64,000 nt of DNA, taken from assembly GCF_001007875.1 (NCBI RefSeq), contig NZ_CP011412.1, forward strand, positions 2,418,001-2,482,000, in the 5' to 3' direction. The stretch comes from Sedimenticola thiotaurini. Its GTDB lineage: Bacteria; Pseudomonadota; Gammaproteobacteria; Chromatiales; Chromatiaceae. The number at the start of each line of letters is the position of its first letter. Position 1 is the first letter of the stretch. Shown piece by piece: positions 53,408-62,776 of the stretch. The notes under the pieces are model-generated. The model was not told the DNA's origin, did not search any database, and saw nothing but the letters and a program-made list of their open reading frames with translations. The translations under genes were made by a program, and so were the position numbers.

Positions 53408-54421
53408 ACTAGCGCAACATGTGAGTTGATCCCGAAAAATATATGATTTGGAGTTTCTATACCAAGAAATTTAAGGGAGCGATTGTTCAGTTTATCCATG
53501 ATGATCCTTATCTCCTTATTTGAGAGGTCAGTGAAGGCCTCGCTTTTCGAGACGTACTGCCGATTTAACCCGGGCGTATTCTCATTCAGTCCTCGATCCC
53601 ACGACGCACAGGGATATATACAATTGAAATCTGTATTCAAGCGTAAGGCAATCTGCTCATATTTAGAAAACTCTCTTCCAATTATGCGATGTCAGGGTGT
53701 GAATCTTATCTGCCAAAGGCTTGAATAAGCGAAGAATAGCTCGTTTTACATTGGCCGCCGATTTTCTGGCTACTTAAGCGATCAAGGTAAGTCTGACTTT
53801 CTTCTCTGTCAGTGTGACAAGGATCCCGCGGTGGCATTTGCCAATTACGGAATCAAACTACTAGTCGCCACTTCTTCTGCGGTATTCGACAATCTTCGGA
53901 CACTGTTCAATCGAATTTTACTTCGGAATGATGTCCCGCCGGCTATAGCTGTCATAGCGCTTTTCACGCTGCTTTTAACAACGCAGGCAGCTGTAGAGAC
54001 TACCGTCTCATGTGCGTATACCGTGAACGAAATTGCTAGATACACTCATGGTTAATCGAATTATGAAACTCACTGTCCAGCCACAAATTGGCCTGCTCTG
54101 GACTCCAGTCCTACCGGGCAATGCGAGGCTTTGCCTTAGCATTACGCCGAGACAGGGTAAACCACTAAGCCTTATTTGGGCGATGGACTCGAAAACCCTT
54201 ATTGCACCTGGACTCTTGATCAATCGAGGATTTGTTGCATCCGAGCATTCGAGCAATCTCCAGCTGGTTATGACCTGCTTTCGTCAGTGCGTGAATCTGG
54301 TATCTTTCCTCATGGATAAGCTGTGTGTAGCTCTCCATGATGCTCCTCTTTCTTGACTGACAGAGAAAGCCGCGATGCTACCACAGCTTTCCCTCTATAC
54401 GTTAAATGGAGTTGCACTTAC
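53408..54421 (-). mobile_element. decayed IS30-family insertion sequence
   Basis: The right end reads inward GTAAGTGCAAC (54421-54411, minus). The left end reads ACTAGCGCAAC (53408-53418, plus), 7 of 11 bases alike, with the core AGYGCAAC shared. Between them lies a full-length but broken IS30 transposase. The size of about 1.0 kb suits the family. It sits between a GT4 gene and the 824-residue gene, and accounts for a 1,040-bp stretch with no intact gene. Confidence 0.85.
53411..54338 (-). pseudogene. IS30-family transposase, inactivated by several stops and frameshifts
   Basis: The start is preserved: GAGGAG, then ATG at 54338 and MESYTQLIHEERYQIHALTK, AGHNQLEIARMLGCNKSSI, the IS30 helix-turn-helix domain. 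A stop interrupts it soon after RPNKA. The frame resumes with DWSPEQANLWLDSE, then KRYDSYSRRDIIPKKNSIE and ILVTLTEKK, around the catalytic DDE core, with further in-frame stops. The C-terminal part is open: YPCASWDRGLNENTPGLNRQ and LNNRSLKFLGIETPNHIFFG, containing the family's conserved final glutamate region. Nothing functional can be made. Decay of this extent suggests an old insertion. Confidence 0.9.
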
Positions 54422-55575
54422 AAGTTGAATTCACGCATGTTTTTATATAATTCCCGGTAACGCTGAGCCTGGGTACTCCACGAAAAGCTTTTTCTGACCA
54501 ATCTATTGAGAATCGTGCCACTTTCCTTCATTTGTTCCGGTGAGCTTAACATCCGTATCAAAGCCTTGGCTATAGAGTTGACATTTGCTTGAACCTCGAT
54601 ACCTGCTCCTTTTAATGCAAACTCATTTAACCCGCACCGATCAGTGAAAATCACTGGCGTGCTACACATCCCCGCTTCAAGTACAACAATTGACATTGCC
54701 TCTTCGCGGGAGGGAATAACCAGACAACTTGCATAAAGTAATGCATTTACCTTCTCATCACCCTTAATATAACCAGCAAAATGTACACTTTTAGCAATAC
54801 CCATCGTCGAAGAGTATACTTTAAGACTTTCCATTAGTCCTGCGTCCGGGCCAGCAAAAACCAGGTGAAGATCAGGAAAAGTTTTAATCACCGTAGCAAA
54901 TGCTTCGAGCAGCAGATCCGGCCCTTTTATTTTATTTAAACGTCCGAGAAACAGAATGTAAGGCTGACCATCTAATGAGAATCGTCTTTCCAGCAGTAAT
55001 TCTTTTCTATACTTACTAGAACATTGACTCTGGTAATCAACAGGATCTACACCATTAGGAATTACAATAATTGACTTGGGTTTGATGCCATAACCTGCAA
55101 AATCTAGTTTCTCATCTTCGGTCACTGCAACCCAGGCGCTGGCATAACGAATTATGCGTTTACCAATAACGAAATCAAATATCCTTTTTAACCACCTAGA
55201 ACGTCCGTAGTTTTTGAGTGCTCCAGCTGGACAGACGACATATGGCTTTTTCTTCCGCAGACAGATGATGGCCACAATCGCATTAAGTAAGGTCCAGTGT
55301 CCCATTAGGTGCACAACGTCATACTCTAATAGTAATCGAGTAACACTCCGGCGCCCTGGAGCTGGGATAAAGTACCGATCGTATATGCAGGGCAGCCTGT
55401 ATACAGGAACCCCGGAAAGTTTTTTTTCACTGTTACGGAGATCGCCAATATCAAGGGTAAGTATTCCGCAATCCATTGACTCCTTACTCATAAAGCGAGC
55501 AAGCTGCAGTGTACGTTCCGCAGTCCCACCACCAGAAACCGGATCCAATAAATGATTAACAAATAGTACCCGCAA
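54418..55575 (-). CDS. GT4-family glycosyltransferase
   Basis: The 385-residue GT-B protein has the N-terminal GGGTAERTLQLARFMS, VHLMGHWTLLNAIVA, PNGVDPVDYQ, ILFLGRLNKIKGPDLLLEAFA and the C-terminal donor-binding IPSREEAMSIVVLEAGMCSTPVIFTDRCGLNEF (EX7E). It adds a sugar to the growing repeat on the cytoplasmic side. Donor and acceptor are unknown. Its TAA (54420-54418) lies within the terminal repeat of the IS30 relic, so the insertion created or replaced its end; the core fold is complete nonetheless. Confidence 0.88.
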   Translation of the reverse strand: MRVLFVNHLLDPVSGGGTAERTLQLARFMSKESMDCGILTLDIGDLRNSEKKLSGVPVYRLPCIYDRYFIPAPGRRSVTRLLLEYDVVHLMGHWTLLNAIVAIICLRKKKPYVVCPAGALKNYGRSRWLKRIFDFVIGKRIIRYASAWVAVTEDEKLDFAGYGIKPKSIIVIPNGVDPVDYQSQCSSKYRKELLLERRFSLDGQPYILFLGRLNKIKGPDLLLEAFATVIKTFPDLHLVFAGPDAGLMESLKVYSSTMGIAKSVHFAGYIKGDEKVNALLYASCLVIPSREEAMSIVVLEAGMCSTPVIFTDRCGLNEFALKGAGIEVQANVNSIAKALIRMLSSPEQMKESGTILNRLVRKSFSWSTQAQRYRELYKNMREFNL

Positions 55576-55627
55576 TGCTACATGTCCAATATCAAAGAAA
55601 ATAGATATATCAATATTATTGAGCTAC

Positions 55628-56548
55628 TTAATGCCGTGTATTTTCGGCCTTAATGCGCAGTTGCGCTAGACGGGATATAATTCTTGAAAGAGACAGACTG
55701 AGGTAACTTTTCAACAAAATCATGGACATCCTAATGTCCTTACCTAAACTCGGCAATCCTCGGATCAGCCTCTCTCTGAACCGAATAGAACGCGACAACT
55801 CTTCTCTTGCGCTTTCATTTGTAGCTTCCCGCTGCCTCATCAATTTCAAGAACCGGATGTCCCTCTCAAGCAGACTTCGGCGTCGATGCCAATCCCATCT
55901 GGACGCCTGGCTATCTGACCGCGAATGGATCCTGTACTTTATTAGTGGCTGCACACTGGTTTCAACGCGACCGAAACGTTGAAAAAGCGTTAAAACAGTA
56001 TACCAATCTTCAAACTCTAACTGGCTCGGAAAAGGAATAATTTCCTCAATTATTTTACTTCTGGCAAAAATCAGACCGCCAGTTTTGTTGTAATAAAAAC
56101 ATGTCGCCGCATCAAATGAAGAAATAAATTGTCTGTTAAGCGGACAGGAGTTTTCATCTATCATCTCCGCCGAGTTAAAAACAAATGAAGTTTCGTTTTT
56201 TTCAATATATTCCAATGATTCTTTTACGAGATTCGGATTTGCCTCGTCATCCGCACCGATAACAAAGAAATATTCGGTACGTACTCTTTCCAACCCAGTT
56301 TGGTAAGCGCCTACTTTCCCCTTTTTGTATTTATTTTGAATGCATTGAATTCGTCCATCGGTGCTTGCCAGTTGCTTAATGACTTTGACCGTTCCATCAG
56401 TTGAGAAGTCATCGACTATGATGATATTTTCAACAGCAATACTTTGATTTTGAATAGAACGTATAGTCTTCTGTATATACTCCACTTCATTGTAACAAAA
56501 CAACACGGCACTAACGCTTTTATCGGTTGTTGAAGATGTAATATTCAT
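55628..56548 (-). CDS. GT2-family glycosyltransferase
   Basis: The GT-A domain opens SAVLFCYNEVEYIQKTIRSIQNQSI, with IIVDDFSTDGTVKVIKQ and a divalent-metal motif in FFVIGADDEANPNLV (ADDEA in place of the usual DDD/DxD). FEDWYTVLTLFQRFG supplies the ED catalytic pair expected of the family. The length is 306. The C-terminal 70 residues are basic and helical, suggesting membrane association. It stands between the GT4 gene and the deacetylase in the island. Confidence 0.88.
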   Translation of the reverse strand: MNITSSTTDKSVSAVLFCYNEVEYIQKTIRSIQNQSIAVENIIIVDDFSTDGTVKVIKQLASTDGRIQCIQNKYKKGKVGAYQTGLERVRTEYFFVIGADDEANPNLVKESLEYIEKNETSFVFNSAEMIDENSCPLNRQFISSFDAATCFYYNKTGGLIFARSKIIEEIIPFPSQLEFEDWYTVLTLFQRFGRVETSVQPLIKYRIHSRSDSQASRWDWHRRRSLLERDIRFLKLMRQREATNESAREELSRSIRFRERLIRGLPSLGKDIRMSMILLKSYLSLSLSRIISRLAQLRIKAENTRH

Positions 56549-56748
56549 CTGTGAAAGTCTCTACGCGTCAAGCACCCTAATAAGAGAACAAATTGCCACT
56601 ATTTCATCCTAACCGTAATTAGAAACGATCAATCAATTGGTGAAGTGCATCATCACACTCTATGGCGCAATCAACAGACCTATCATGCTAATCCGCAAAA
56701 CATTAGCATATGTCAGTGCGTACCATTCATATTATTACAGCTGCACCA

Positions 56749-58146
56749 TCAACTGATCAGTTGCAGGTAAAATTCCCGGTCCTTAGCAGACTCAAAATGA
56801 CTGTTATGCCATAACAGGGTGAAATCGCCACCAAATTGTTCGCATACATCCCTATAAGACTTCATTAACTGTAGTGCATCATCACTATACCCAAGCCCCA
56901 TATACTGTTCACCAAGCACTGAGCACTCCATCAGAATCAATGGCTTTTCTCTTAACGTCAACGTTTTTCTAGACTTCAGGTCATACATACGAAATGAATG
57001 GCACGTACCACATCGGAACCCTGGCCGATCCGCATAGGCAAGACTACTATCATAACTAACCCCAGCCGCATCGAGATATCTAGGAGTAATGGCAGTACTC
57101 CAACGAAGATAGTGCTGACGACTACCTATCTCATCAACTGCAATACTCTCATTTGCCAATGCCTGCTTCAGCTCCCCCAGCTCGCAATTTATCTGATCAA
57201 GGTTTCGATAACTGTTATAACTTGCATGTAACCCTACTTCATGTCCCCTGTTAACTATCCGCCGCATCAGGCCCCTTATAACAGATTGTGTCATGCTGTA
57301 GCAGCCATCATATCCATGGTGGGAATGTTTTGTAATAAAATAGAATGCAACTTTATTACCTACTTTCTCATTTGCATCCATAATCCAGTCGACAGCCTGT
57401 AGATATTCATCAGAGGAATAGTCATGTCGCCATCTATGGTACGAAGTCAAAATAGTATCCAGCGCCTGCCTGGGTGATTTGTCTCTTACGATATCTTTTG
57501 CCAAACGACGCGAAACACCTTTAATTGTAGCGACGCTGCAGTCAAAAGGACGATCCAGATCGCAACTGATTAGTTTTTTTGGGACGCGTCGTTTACGAAT
57601 GATGTCTGGCCACAATTCAGATATACACGCCCACAATATCTCCACATACTCATCGACGATTGGGCGATCCAAATAGTTATTTTGATAGGCACTTGATGCA
57701 GTTGCAGGAAATCTATCATGATCATCCTGATCAGTCACAATCAACTCTTCATATCTAGTAAGCATGAAAAATGCTGATCCAAATATATCTACGGGCAAAT
57801 ACATGTTACGGCCGTTGTTGCGTGACACCGGTTCCTGATCACCGTAGATAACGGGAACAACACTTTTTACAAGCAAAATATCTAACCCAAGATCATCCGT
57901 ATCCCACAATGGCGATGATGAGATTGGCAGCGACGCTGAGTCTAGCCACTTATTCTCAGAAGTACTAAATAGCACGTCGGGTAGAGAAATGGACGCAGCA
58001 ACATTTCCAGACTGTGTAATCTTTATATCTTGCCGGCTAGTTGGATGATGCACCCATTCCAAGCCTAGAAACTCGCCCAATAATGTTTGCAGAATATAAT
58101 TCCGCTCTTTTGTCATCGATTCTGGTGTTTCAATGATGAGGGTCAT
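56749..58146 (-). CDS. polysaccharide deacetylase-like protein with N-terminal DUF7033-like domain
   Basis: The 465-residue protein has an N-terminal alpha/beta domain of about 190 residues (VYGDQEP-like region, PVDIFGSAFFMLTRYEE) and a carbohydrate esterase 4 fold from about 195 on. The fold shows SCDLDRPFD in place of the first TFDDG motif, a middle GHEVGLHASYNSYRN (HxxxH-like second motif) and TLLWHNSHFES near the end. This is the DUF7033 plus deacetylase arrangement of surface-glycan loci. It may remove N-acetyl groups from the glycan or be a binding relative; the D of SCDLD and the two H are consistent with metal binding. It has no signal peptide, so it acts in the cytoplasm or on lipid-linked intermediates. 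Confidence 0.75.
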   Translation of the reverse strand: MTLIIETPESMTKERNYILQTLLGEFLGLEWVHHPTSRQDIKITQSGNVAASISLPDVLFSTSENKWLDSASLPISSSPLWDTDDLGLDILLVKSVVPVIYGDQEPVSRNNGRNMYLPVDIFGSAFFMLTRYEELIVTDQDDHDRFPATASSAYQNNYLDRPIVDEYVEILWACISELWPDIIRKRRVPKKLISCDLDRPFDCSVATIKGVSRRLAKDIVRDKSPRQALDTILTSYHRWRHDYSSDEYLQAVDWIMDANEKVGNKVAFYFITKHSHHGYDGCYSMTQSVIRGLMRRIVNRGHEVGLHASYNSYRNLDQINCELGELKQALANESIAVDEIGSRQHYLRWSTAITPRYLDAAGVSYDSSLAYADRPGFRCGTCHSFRMYDLKSRKTLTLREKPLILMECSVLGEQYMGLGYSDDALQLMKSYRDVCEQFGGDFTLLWHNSHFESAKDREFYLQLIS

Positions 58147-58323
58147 ATTTTTCTATACATATTGCTTTTGTATTTGATTGGGGATTAACAAACAGTCAGC
58201 CTGCACAATAACGGACGGACGCTAATGCTGGTCACCTATGTAACTGTCATGGTCGCAACATAGATACGCCGGTTTTAGCAATAACATTGTCGAATATGAT
58301 GCGTCCCAATAATTATTGAAGTG

Positions 58324-60243
58324 TTAACACGTTATTACATCAGTTTTGAGCAATGATTCCCAAGACCCTACGTAAGGCTCCCATATATACCGGAAGTCAC
58401 TTGTCAGATATCCAAAACCGGCAGGAAGATCACCGTCAAAGTCCTCGGGAATACCTTTAACCTCGTACGCATGATCCATATCATCTGGCTTTTGCCTATA
58501 GGACTGCAAAAATTCATAATCAATCGCAAAGAACTCACCCTCCGGAGTAATGATAATATTTCCAGGAGTGAAGTTTATATATGCCAGTCCTCTTGAATAC
58601 ATTTCCTTAATAACACTATATATATTGTTCCTGTATTTTCTAATCACTTTCATACTTTCTTTTTCCCCCAGTCCCGCAAGTATGTTTTCCAAGTATGGAA
58701 GAATAAGATAGCCATCACCTTTATCTAGCAACTTTGGAATAAACGATAACTCCGTCGCTAGTTGCTCCGCAGCCAACAATTCCCTTTCGAAGTATCGTTC
58801 ACAACCAATTCTAAACGTTTTCTTTATCGCGGGGATGCCATGATAACTAATTAGCTCTACCTTCGACCGCCGCCCCTCGGAAAGCATCTCCTTTACAGGA
58901 AATACATTGCGATATCTCGCACGCCTTTTGTCCACTTCTGATTTTACGAAATCCAGCTCACTGTCAGCACCTAACTCAAGATAATGCCACGCTTCATGTT
59001 CATTATCTGCAGAATGCAGTCCATTAAAATGACGGCTTTTGAACTCACGATATTCGAGCTCATTCCTACATCGCTGCTTAGTTTCCGGTACGTGCCGATT
59101 CGTAAACCAGCGGTTGGTTTTGAGTTGGTTATCTGTTAATGGCTTGGGGTGATAGTCATATGCGACAATCATTATGGCGGGCCTTCCACCTGATATAGGA
59201 TACGGCCCCTTGTCCCACTTACCTCCACGTAATTGCAGCTCACATTCTTTCTGTGATTCAGGTGAAAGATGAACGAGCTTAATAATGTCTATACGACTTG
59301 CCGTGATCAAATTAACGTATAGTTCTAACATCCCTCTTTCTATGGCTTTCTCACGTACCACAAATAAACAGAGTTCGCCGCCTCTCGCGTCGCACACCAC
59401 AGGGTCTACAAATAGTTCCAACTCGCTCCTAATATCAACTAATTTAGTAAGTGTGTCTCTTCCGGGTGCATACTCATGCTGCAGCAGCCAATCCCATAGT
59501 GACTGAGCGGTAATTTCGAGATTCAAATCTAGAGATTTAGATAGCTCACCAAGAAGATTGACATAGTGGTGCTCAAGATTGTTAGACCGTTCTGTAAATC
59601 CATGTAGCCCAGACTGACTACCTTTGTGTAATAAAGCATGGTACGCCATGGAGACAAAATACATATAGGCGGAAGGAACATAAGCCAATTCGTGATAAAA
59701 CTCCCGAGTAGCAAGAAGATCGTTGGCCAACTTGGGTGGATAATAAGGAAGACCACGATAATGCCCGCCATGGCTTCCACTTACGGTATATACATCACAA
59801 GGAATATCGGTCGCGTAGTCGACAAACAGGTGCTCAATCTTAGGAAAATCATCATCCTTGACTAAGATATCCATATCCTCTTCATCAGGGTAATCTGGTA
59901 GAGCATCCCACCATCTAAGCAATACGTAACCTACCTGTAGTTTATTCAGCTCTTCTAGAAACTGGAGGCGTGAAAGATTCGGATTAACATAAACCCGCGC
60001 ACCACGATCCACTTTGACTATCTTTCCAGCTATTTTCTTTAGGTAACCATTATTTTTTATAAAACCTTTACAAGACTCGGGTAGTTTTCTATAAAAACGT
60101 AACGCAAAAACCTGTGGTGACCGTTTTAACTTACCCAGTAAGGACAATACCTTATTCGTATAAAAATAACCTTTCCTACTGAGGTGAAAAAATATTCGCT
60201 CCGGTTTCTTAACAATCGTATACAGAACTTGTCGTATTAACAT
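58324..60243 (-). CDS. three-part protein: nucleotidyltransferase-like, NDP-kinase-like and kinase-fold domains
   Basis: I do not know this architecture. Residues 90-260 resemble a nucleotidyltransferase fold with an acidic motif DMDILV (123-128). Residues 291-425 resemble nucleoside diphosphate kinase: LFVVREKAIERGMLELYV in place of the opening KPDAVxRG, and NGLHSADNEHEAWHYLEL with N407, H410 and D413 in the NxxHxxD pattern of the NDPK active site. Residues 455-590 resemble a eukaryotic-like kinase fold: AIKKTF (K474 or K475), an ERELLAAEQL helix, a catalytic loop YINFTPGNI where HRD is YIN (N557) and FAIDYEF (D575) for DFG. The HRD aspartate is thus missing. It is transcribed with an FkbM methyltransferase (3-bp gap) within the glycan island. 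A role in phospho-decoration of the glycan is a guess. Confidence 0.6.
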   Translation of the reverse strand: MLIRQVLYTIVKKPERIFFHLSRKGYFYTNKVLSLLGKLKRSPQVFALRFYRKLPESCKGFIKNNGYLKKIAGKIVKVDRGARVYVNPNLSRLQFLEELNKLQVGYVLLRWWDALPDYPDEEDMDILVKDDDFPKIEHLFVDYATDIPCDVYTVSGSHGGHYRGLPYYPPKLANDLLATREFYHELAYVPSAYMYFVSMAYHALLHKGSQSGLHGFTERSNNLEHHYVNLLGELSKSLDLNLEITAQSLWDWLLQHEYAPGRDTLTKLVDIRSELELFVDPVVCDARGGELCLFVVREKAIERGMLELYVNLITASRIDIIKLVHLSPESQKECELQLRGGKWDKGPYPISGGRPAIMIVAYDYHPKPLTDNQLKTNRWFTNRHVPETKQRCRNELEYREFKSRHFNGLHSADNEHEAWHYLELGADSELDFVKSEVDKRRARYRNVFPVKEMLSEGRRSKVELISYHGIPAIKKTFRIGCERYFERELLAAEQLATELSFIPKLLDKGDGYLILPYLENILAGLGEKESMKVIRKYRNNIYSVIKEMYSRGLAYINFTPGNIIITPEGEFFAIDYEFLQSYRQKPDDMDHAYEVKGIPEDFDGDLPAGFGYLTSDFRYIWEPYVGSWESLLKTDVITC

Positions 60244-60246
60244 ATA

Positions 60247-61212
60247 TCACTTCCAGGCAAGCACACGACCAAGATCACCCCGAATGACCTTGAATCCCAT
60301 CTCTTCTAAATGAGGAATAACAAAATCCGCTACTTTAGCATCCTCCCTAGGATACCAACCCGCAATTGATATGCGTACATTAGTTGATCGAGTCAACAAA
60401 TCTCGCATACCTACGAGCGCTTCCGGCTCTGCTCCATTTATGGTGATTGAGACATGGTTACAATGATGTATTCCCTGGCCACCTAATATGTTATCGACGG
60501 TGTTCACATCGATTTCTTCGGTATGCGGCATGGCGTCACAAACATTGGAAAGCACATCATGATTTAATGAATTAGCAGTAGTACCCAACCGGTAAATAGT
60601 TTCCTTCCCCTTATGATCACTTACGGCGTGATTTATCACCCTAATATTTCTAAATCTATTTGCTTCAATATTCTTACTTAGGATCGCCGCCGAATCAGAG
60701 TCTGCCTCAAATGCTATAACCTTTCCTTCATCACCTACTAACTGGGCTAACCGCATTGTTCCATAGCCATGGTATGCTCCAATGTCTATACAGACTTCCC
60801 CATTCTGCGGCCTAAACATAGCGGCGAGTTCTTTCCTCCGTTCAAATGAATAGGTAAAATCGTTCAGAGGATCACGCAGTAGTTTTGTCAGAACCGGGTT
60901 ATAAATAGTCTCGCCCGGAACAGATCTAGGGACAAGATATCGGTCAACTATCTCCCAGACAACATTCATGCAGTCTTCTGACAGCTCTGGAAGATCATCC
61001 TTAAGGTAACGAAAATAGTAACGCTGCATATCTGTTGGCGGCGTTCCATAAAAGACCATACCCGTATCCAACTCAACGTACGGCAGTTCACCCTCTACGC
61101 CTGAACCTTTAACTGGTAGTTGCCTAATCTCATCTATAATCTTACGCTCACGCCATGCACGTACGGGTTTTTTGATCCATTCTGGTATTATTTGCACTAG
61201 TTGTCTTCTCAT
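60247..61212 (-). CDS. FkbM-family methyltransferase
   Basis: The SAM-dependent fold starts near residue 140: EVCIDIGAYHGYGTMRLAQLVGDEGKVIAFEAD (motif I and the acidic ribose-binding residue), NIRVINHAVSDHKG and ITINGAEPEALVGM, the FkbM pattern. An N-terminal extension of about 120 residues (VFYGTPPTDMQRYYFRYLKDD...) has no known match. FkbM enzymes O-methylate sugars; a cap or side-chain methyl on the surface glycan is likely. Three bases separate it from the following three-part protein gene. Confidence 0.82.
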   Translation of the reverse strand: MRRQLVQIIPEWIKKPVRAWRERKIIDEIRQLPVKGSGVEGELPYVELDTGMVFYGTPPTDMQRYYFRYLKDDLPELSEDCMNVVWEIVDRYLVPRSVPGETIYNPVLTKLLRDPLNDFTYSFERRKELAAMFRPQNGEVCIDIGAYHGYGTMRLAQLVGDEGKVIAFEADSDSAAILSKNIEANRFRNIRVINHAVSDHKGKETIYRLGTTANSLNHDVLSNVCDAMPHTEEIDVNTVDNILGGQGIHHCNHVSITINGAEPEALVGMRDLLTRSTNVRISIAGWYPREDAKVADFVIPHLEEMGFKVIRGDLGRVLAWK

Positions 61213-61277
61213 ACTATTACTCCGATATCACAGATACATTGTCCGGTTACTTTCTGCATGACAACACGATGCTATAT

Positions 61278-62750
61278 TCATGATAGCTTCATGACATGTA
61301 TCTTTTTACGCACAATGTATACTGCATGCATCATCAAAAAACCCAATGCAAACCCTAATACAATCAGATCCCCTACATCTGCATACATTAACGTAACGAC
61401 ACATCCTCCTGCTGGTAGAAATAACAGAAAACTATTAACAAATATTTTCAATACGGCCGCCAATTCCGCATCAGCCAATCGAAACATCAACACCACTTTG
61501 TAGCCATAAACTAGAACACCAGCTAAACTCAGTAAAATCACCATTACCAGCGGGCTTTGTAAAATTCCCGCAATGACGATTACTAAGAGTCGGCTACAAA
61601 AATTTAGTACATTCCACTTAAGCTGAAGTTCCTGTTTTTCATAGATGGAGAATATTGGCGTGAAGGGGGTAGTCAAAAACCATAACCATGCCCAACCAGT
61701 TAAAATCTGGGTATACATTCCTGCTTCCATCCATCGATCACCAAATACCACCCTGTAAAGATCAACACTTACGATTGCAAGCATCAACATCGGAAACAGA
61801 CTGATTCTCACCAGATTACCGAATATCGTTACAACCATGGCGTCCAGTCTTCCCTGGATTTTAGCTTCCGCAGCGCTCTTGAAAAACACTTGACCTATTG
61901 CACTTCCAATCAAGTTCACAGGACTTTGAAGAACGCGAAATCCAAGCGCGTAAAACCCAACAACAGCAGTTGAAAAATAGTACCCCATCATCAGAACCGG
62001 CAACTGCCACGCAGCTACGCCAAGAAAAATTGAAAAACTACCGTAAAGGGGAAACTTGTGATAACGCCTCAAGCCTTCACATATTTCCTTGAAGCTGAGG
62101 CAGTGAATAATATACGCGCCATTTTTTTTCAGAACCTGATAACAAATCAGACAAGTCGCTGCAAATTGACCGAATACCTGTGAATGGATCATTGCGCCAC
62201 TGGTGGTATATCCTGCAGCCCCTAATGCTAGTTGACTGGAAGTCGAGGTCACACCTACTGCTGCCCGCGCGGCAGATAGTCTTCCAAAATCCTTAATGCG
62301 AATATTCCAATAACCTAGCGCATTAAAAACACCCTGTAAAAATACAGCAACCGGCACTAACCATATATAATTAGTAAGTTGCGGAACATCGAGCCAATAA
62401 GTCAAATAGTCTGCGCCAATCCATACAGCAACAGCTGTCATAATTGCCATTACACAAGCGATACTGATGCTTGCCACTAGCATATTAGCGGCTTCACTAT
62501 CGTTTTCAGGTATTACGATAGATTGCTCATAACGCATACAGGCTAATACGCCAAATATCGTTACTATTGAAGTAAAGACCGCCGCAACACCAAATGCATC
62601 TGGCGAATACAGGCGCGTCAATACAGGAATTGAAACAAGAGTAAATATCTGAGTGAATCCAGAGCCAAGAACCAGCCGTATCACATCCCCTCTAAAACTC
62701 GTGTCGCGCACCTCCGGCGAGGCAGGCAATATCTTTCCTGACTTCTTCAT
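61278..62750 (-). CDS. wzx: lipid-linked oligosaccharide flippase Wzx
   Basis: The 490 residues have about twelve to fourteen hydrophobic segments of the MOP/polysaccharide-synthase type: DVIRLVLGSGFTQIFTLVSIPVLTRLYSPDAFGVAAVFTSIV, YEQSIVIPENDSEAANML, FPLYGSFSIFLGVAAWQLPVLMMGYYFSTAVVGFYALGFRVLQSPVNLIGSAIGQVFF. These are the classic Wzx motifs. It moves the finished repeat unit on undecaprenyl pyrophosphate to the periplasm. It lies 26 bp after wbpE. Confidence 0.9.
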   Translation of the reverse strand: MKKSGKILPASPEVRDTSFRGDVIRLVLGSGFTQIFTLVSIPVLTRLYSPDAFGVAAVFTSIVTIFGVLACMRYEQSIVIPENDSEAANMLVASISIACVMAIMTAVAVWIGADYLTYWLDVPQLTNYIWLVPVAVFLQGVFNALGYWNIRIKDFGRLSAARAAVGVTSTSSQLALGAAGYTTSGAMIHSQVFGQFAATCLICYQVLKKNGAYIIHCLSFKEICEGLRRYHKFPLYGSFSIFLGVAAWQLPVLMMGYYFSTAVVGFYALGFRVLQSPVNLIGSAIGQVFFKSAAEAKIQGRLDAMVVTIFGNLVRISLFPMLMLAIVSVDLYRVVFGDRWMEAGMYTQILTGWAWLWFLTTPFTPIFSIYEKQELQLKWNVLNFCSRLLVIVIAGILQSPLVMVILLSLAGVLVYGYKVVLMFRLADAELAAVLKIFVNSFLLFLPAGGCVVTLMYADVGDLIVLGFALGFLMMHAVYIVRKKIHVMKLS

Positions 62751-62776
62751 CTAGCCCCTGGACCTTGCCATACAGA

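Noticed and set aside
53831-54356. Plus-strand short frames in the 53.8-54.4 kb gap
   Set aside because: They are antisense to the IS30 transposase relic, which explains the region.
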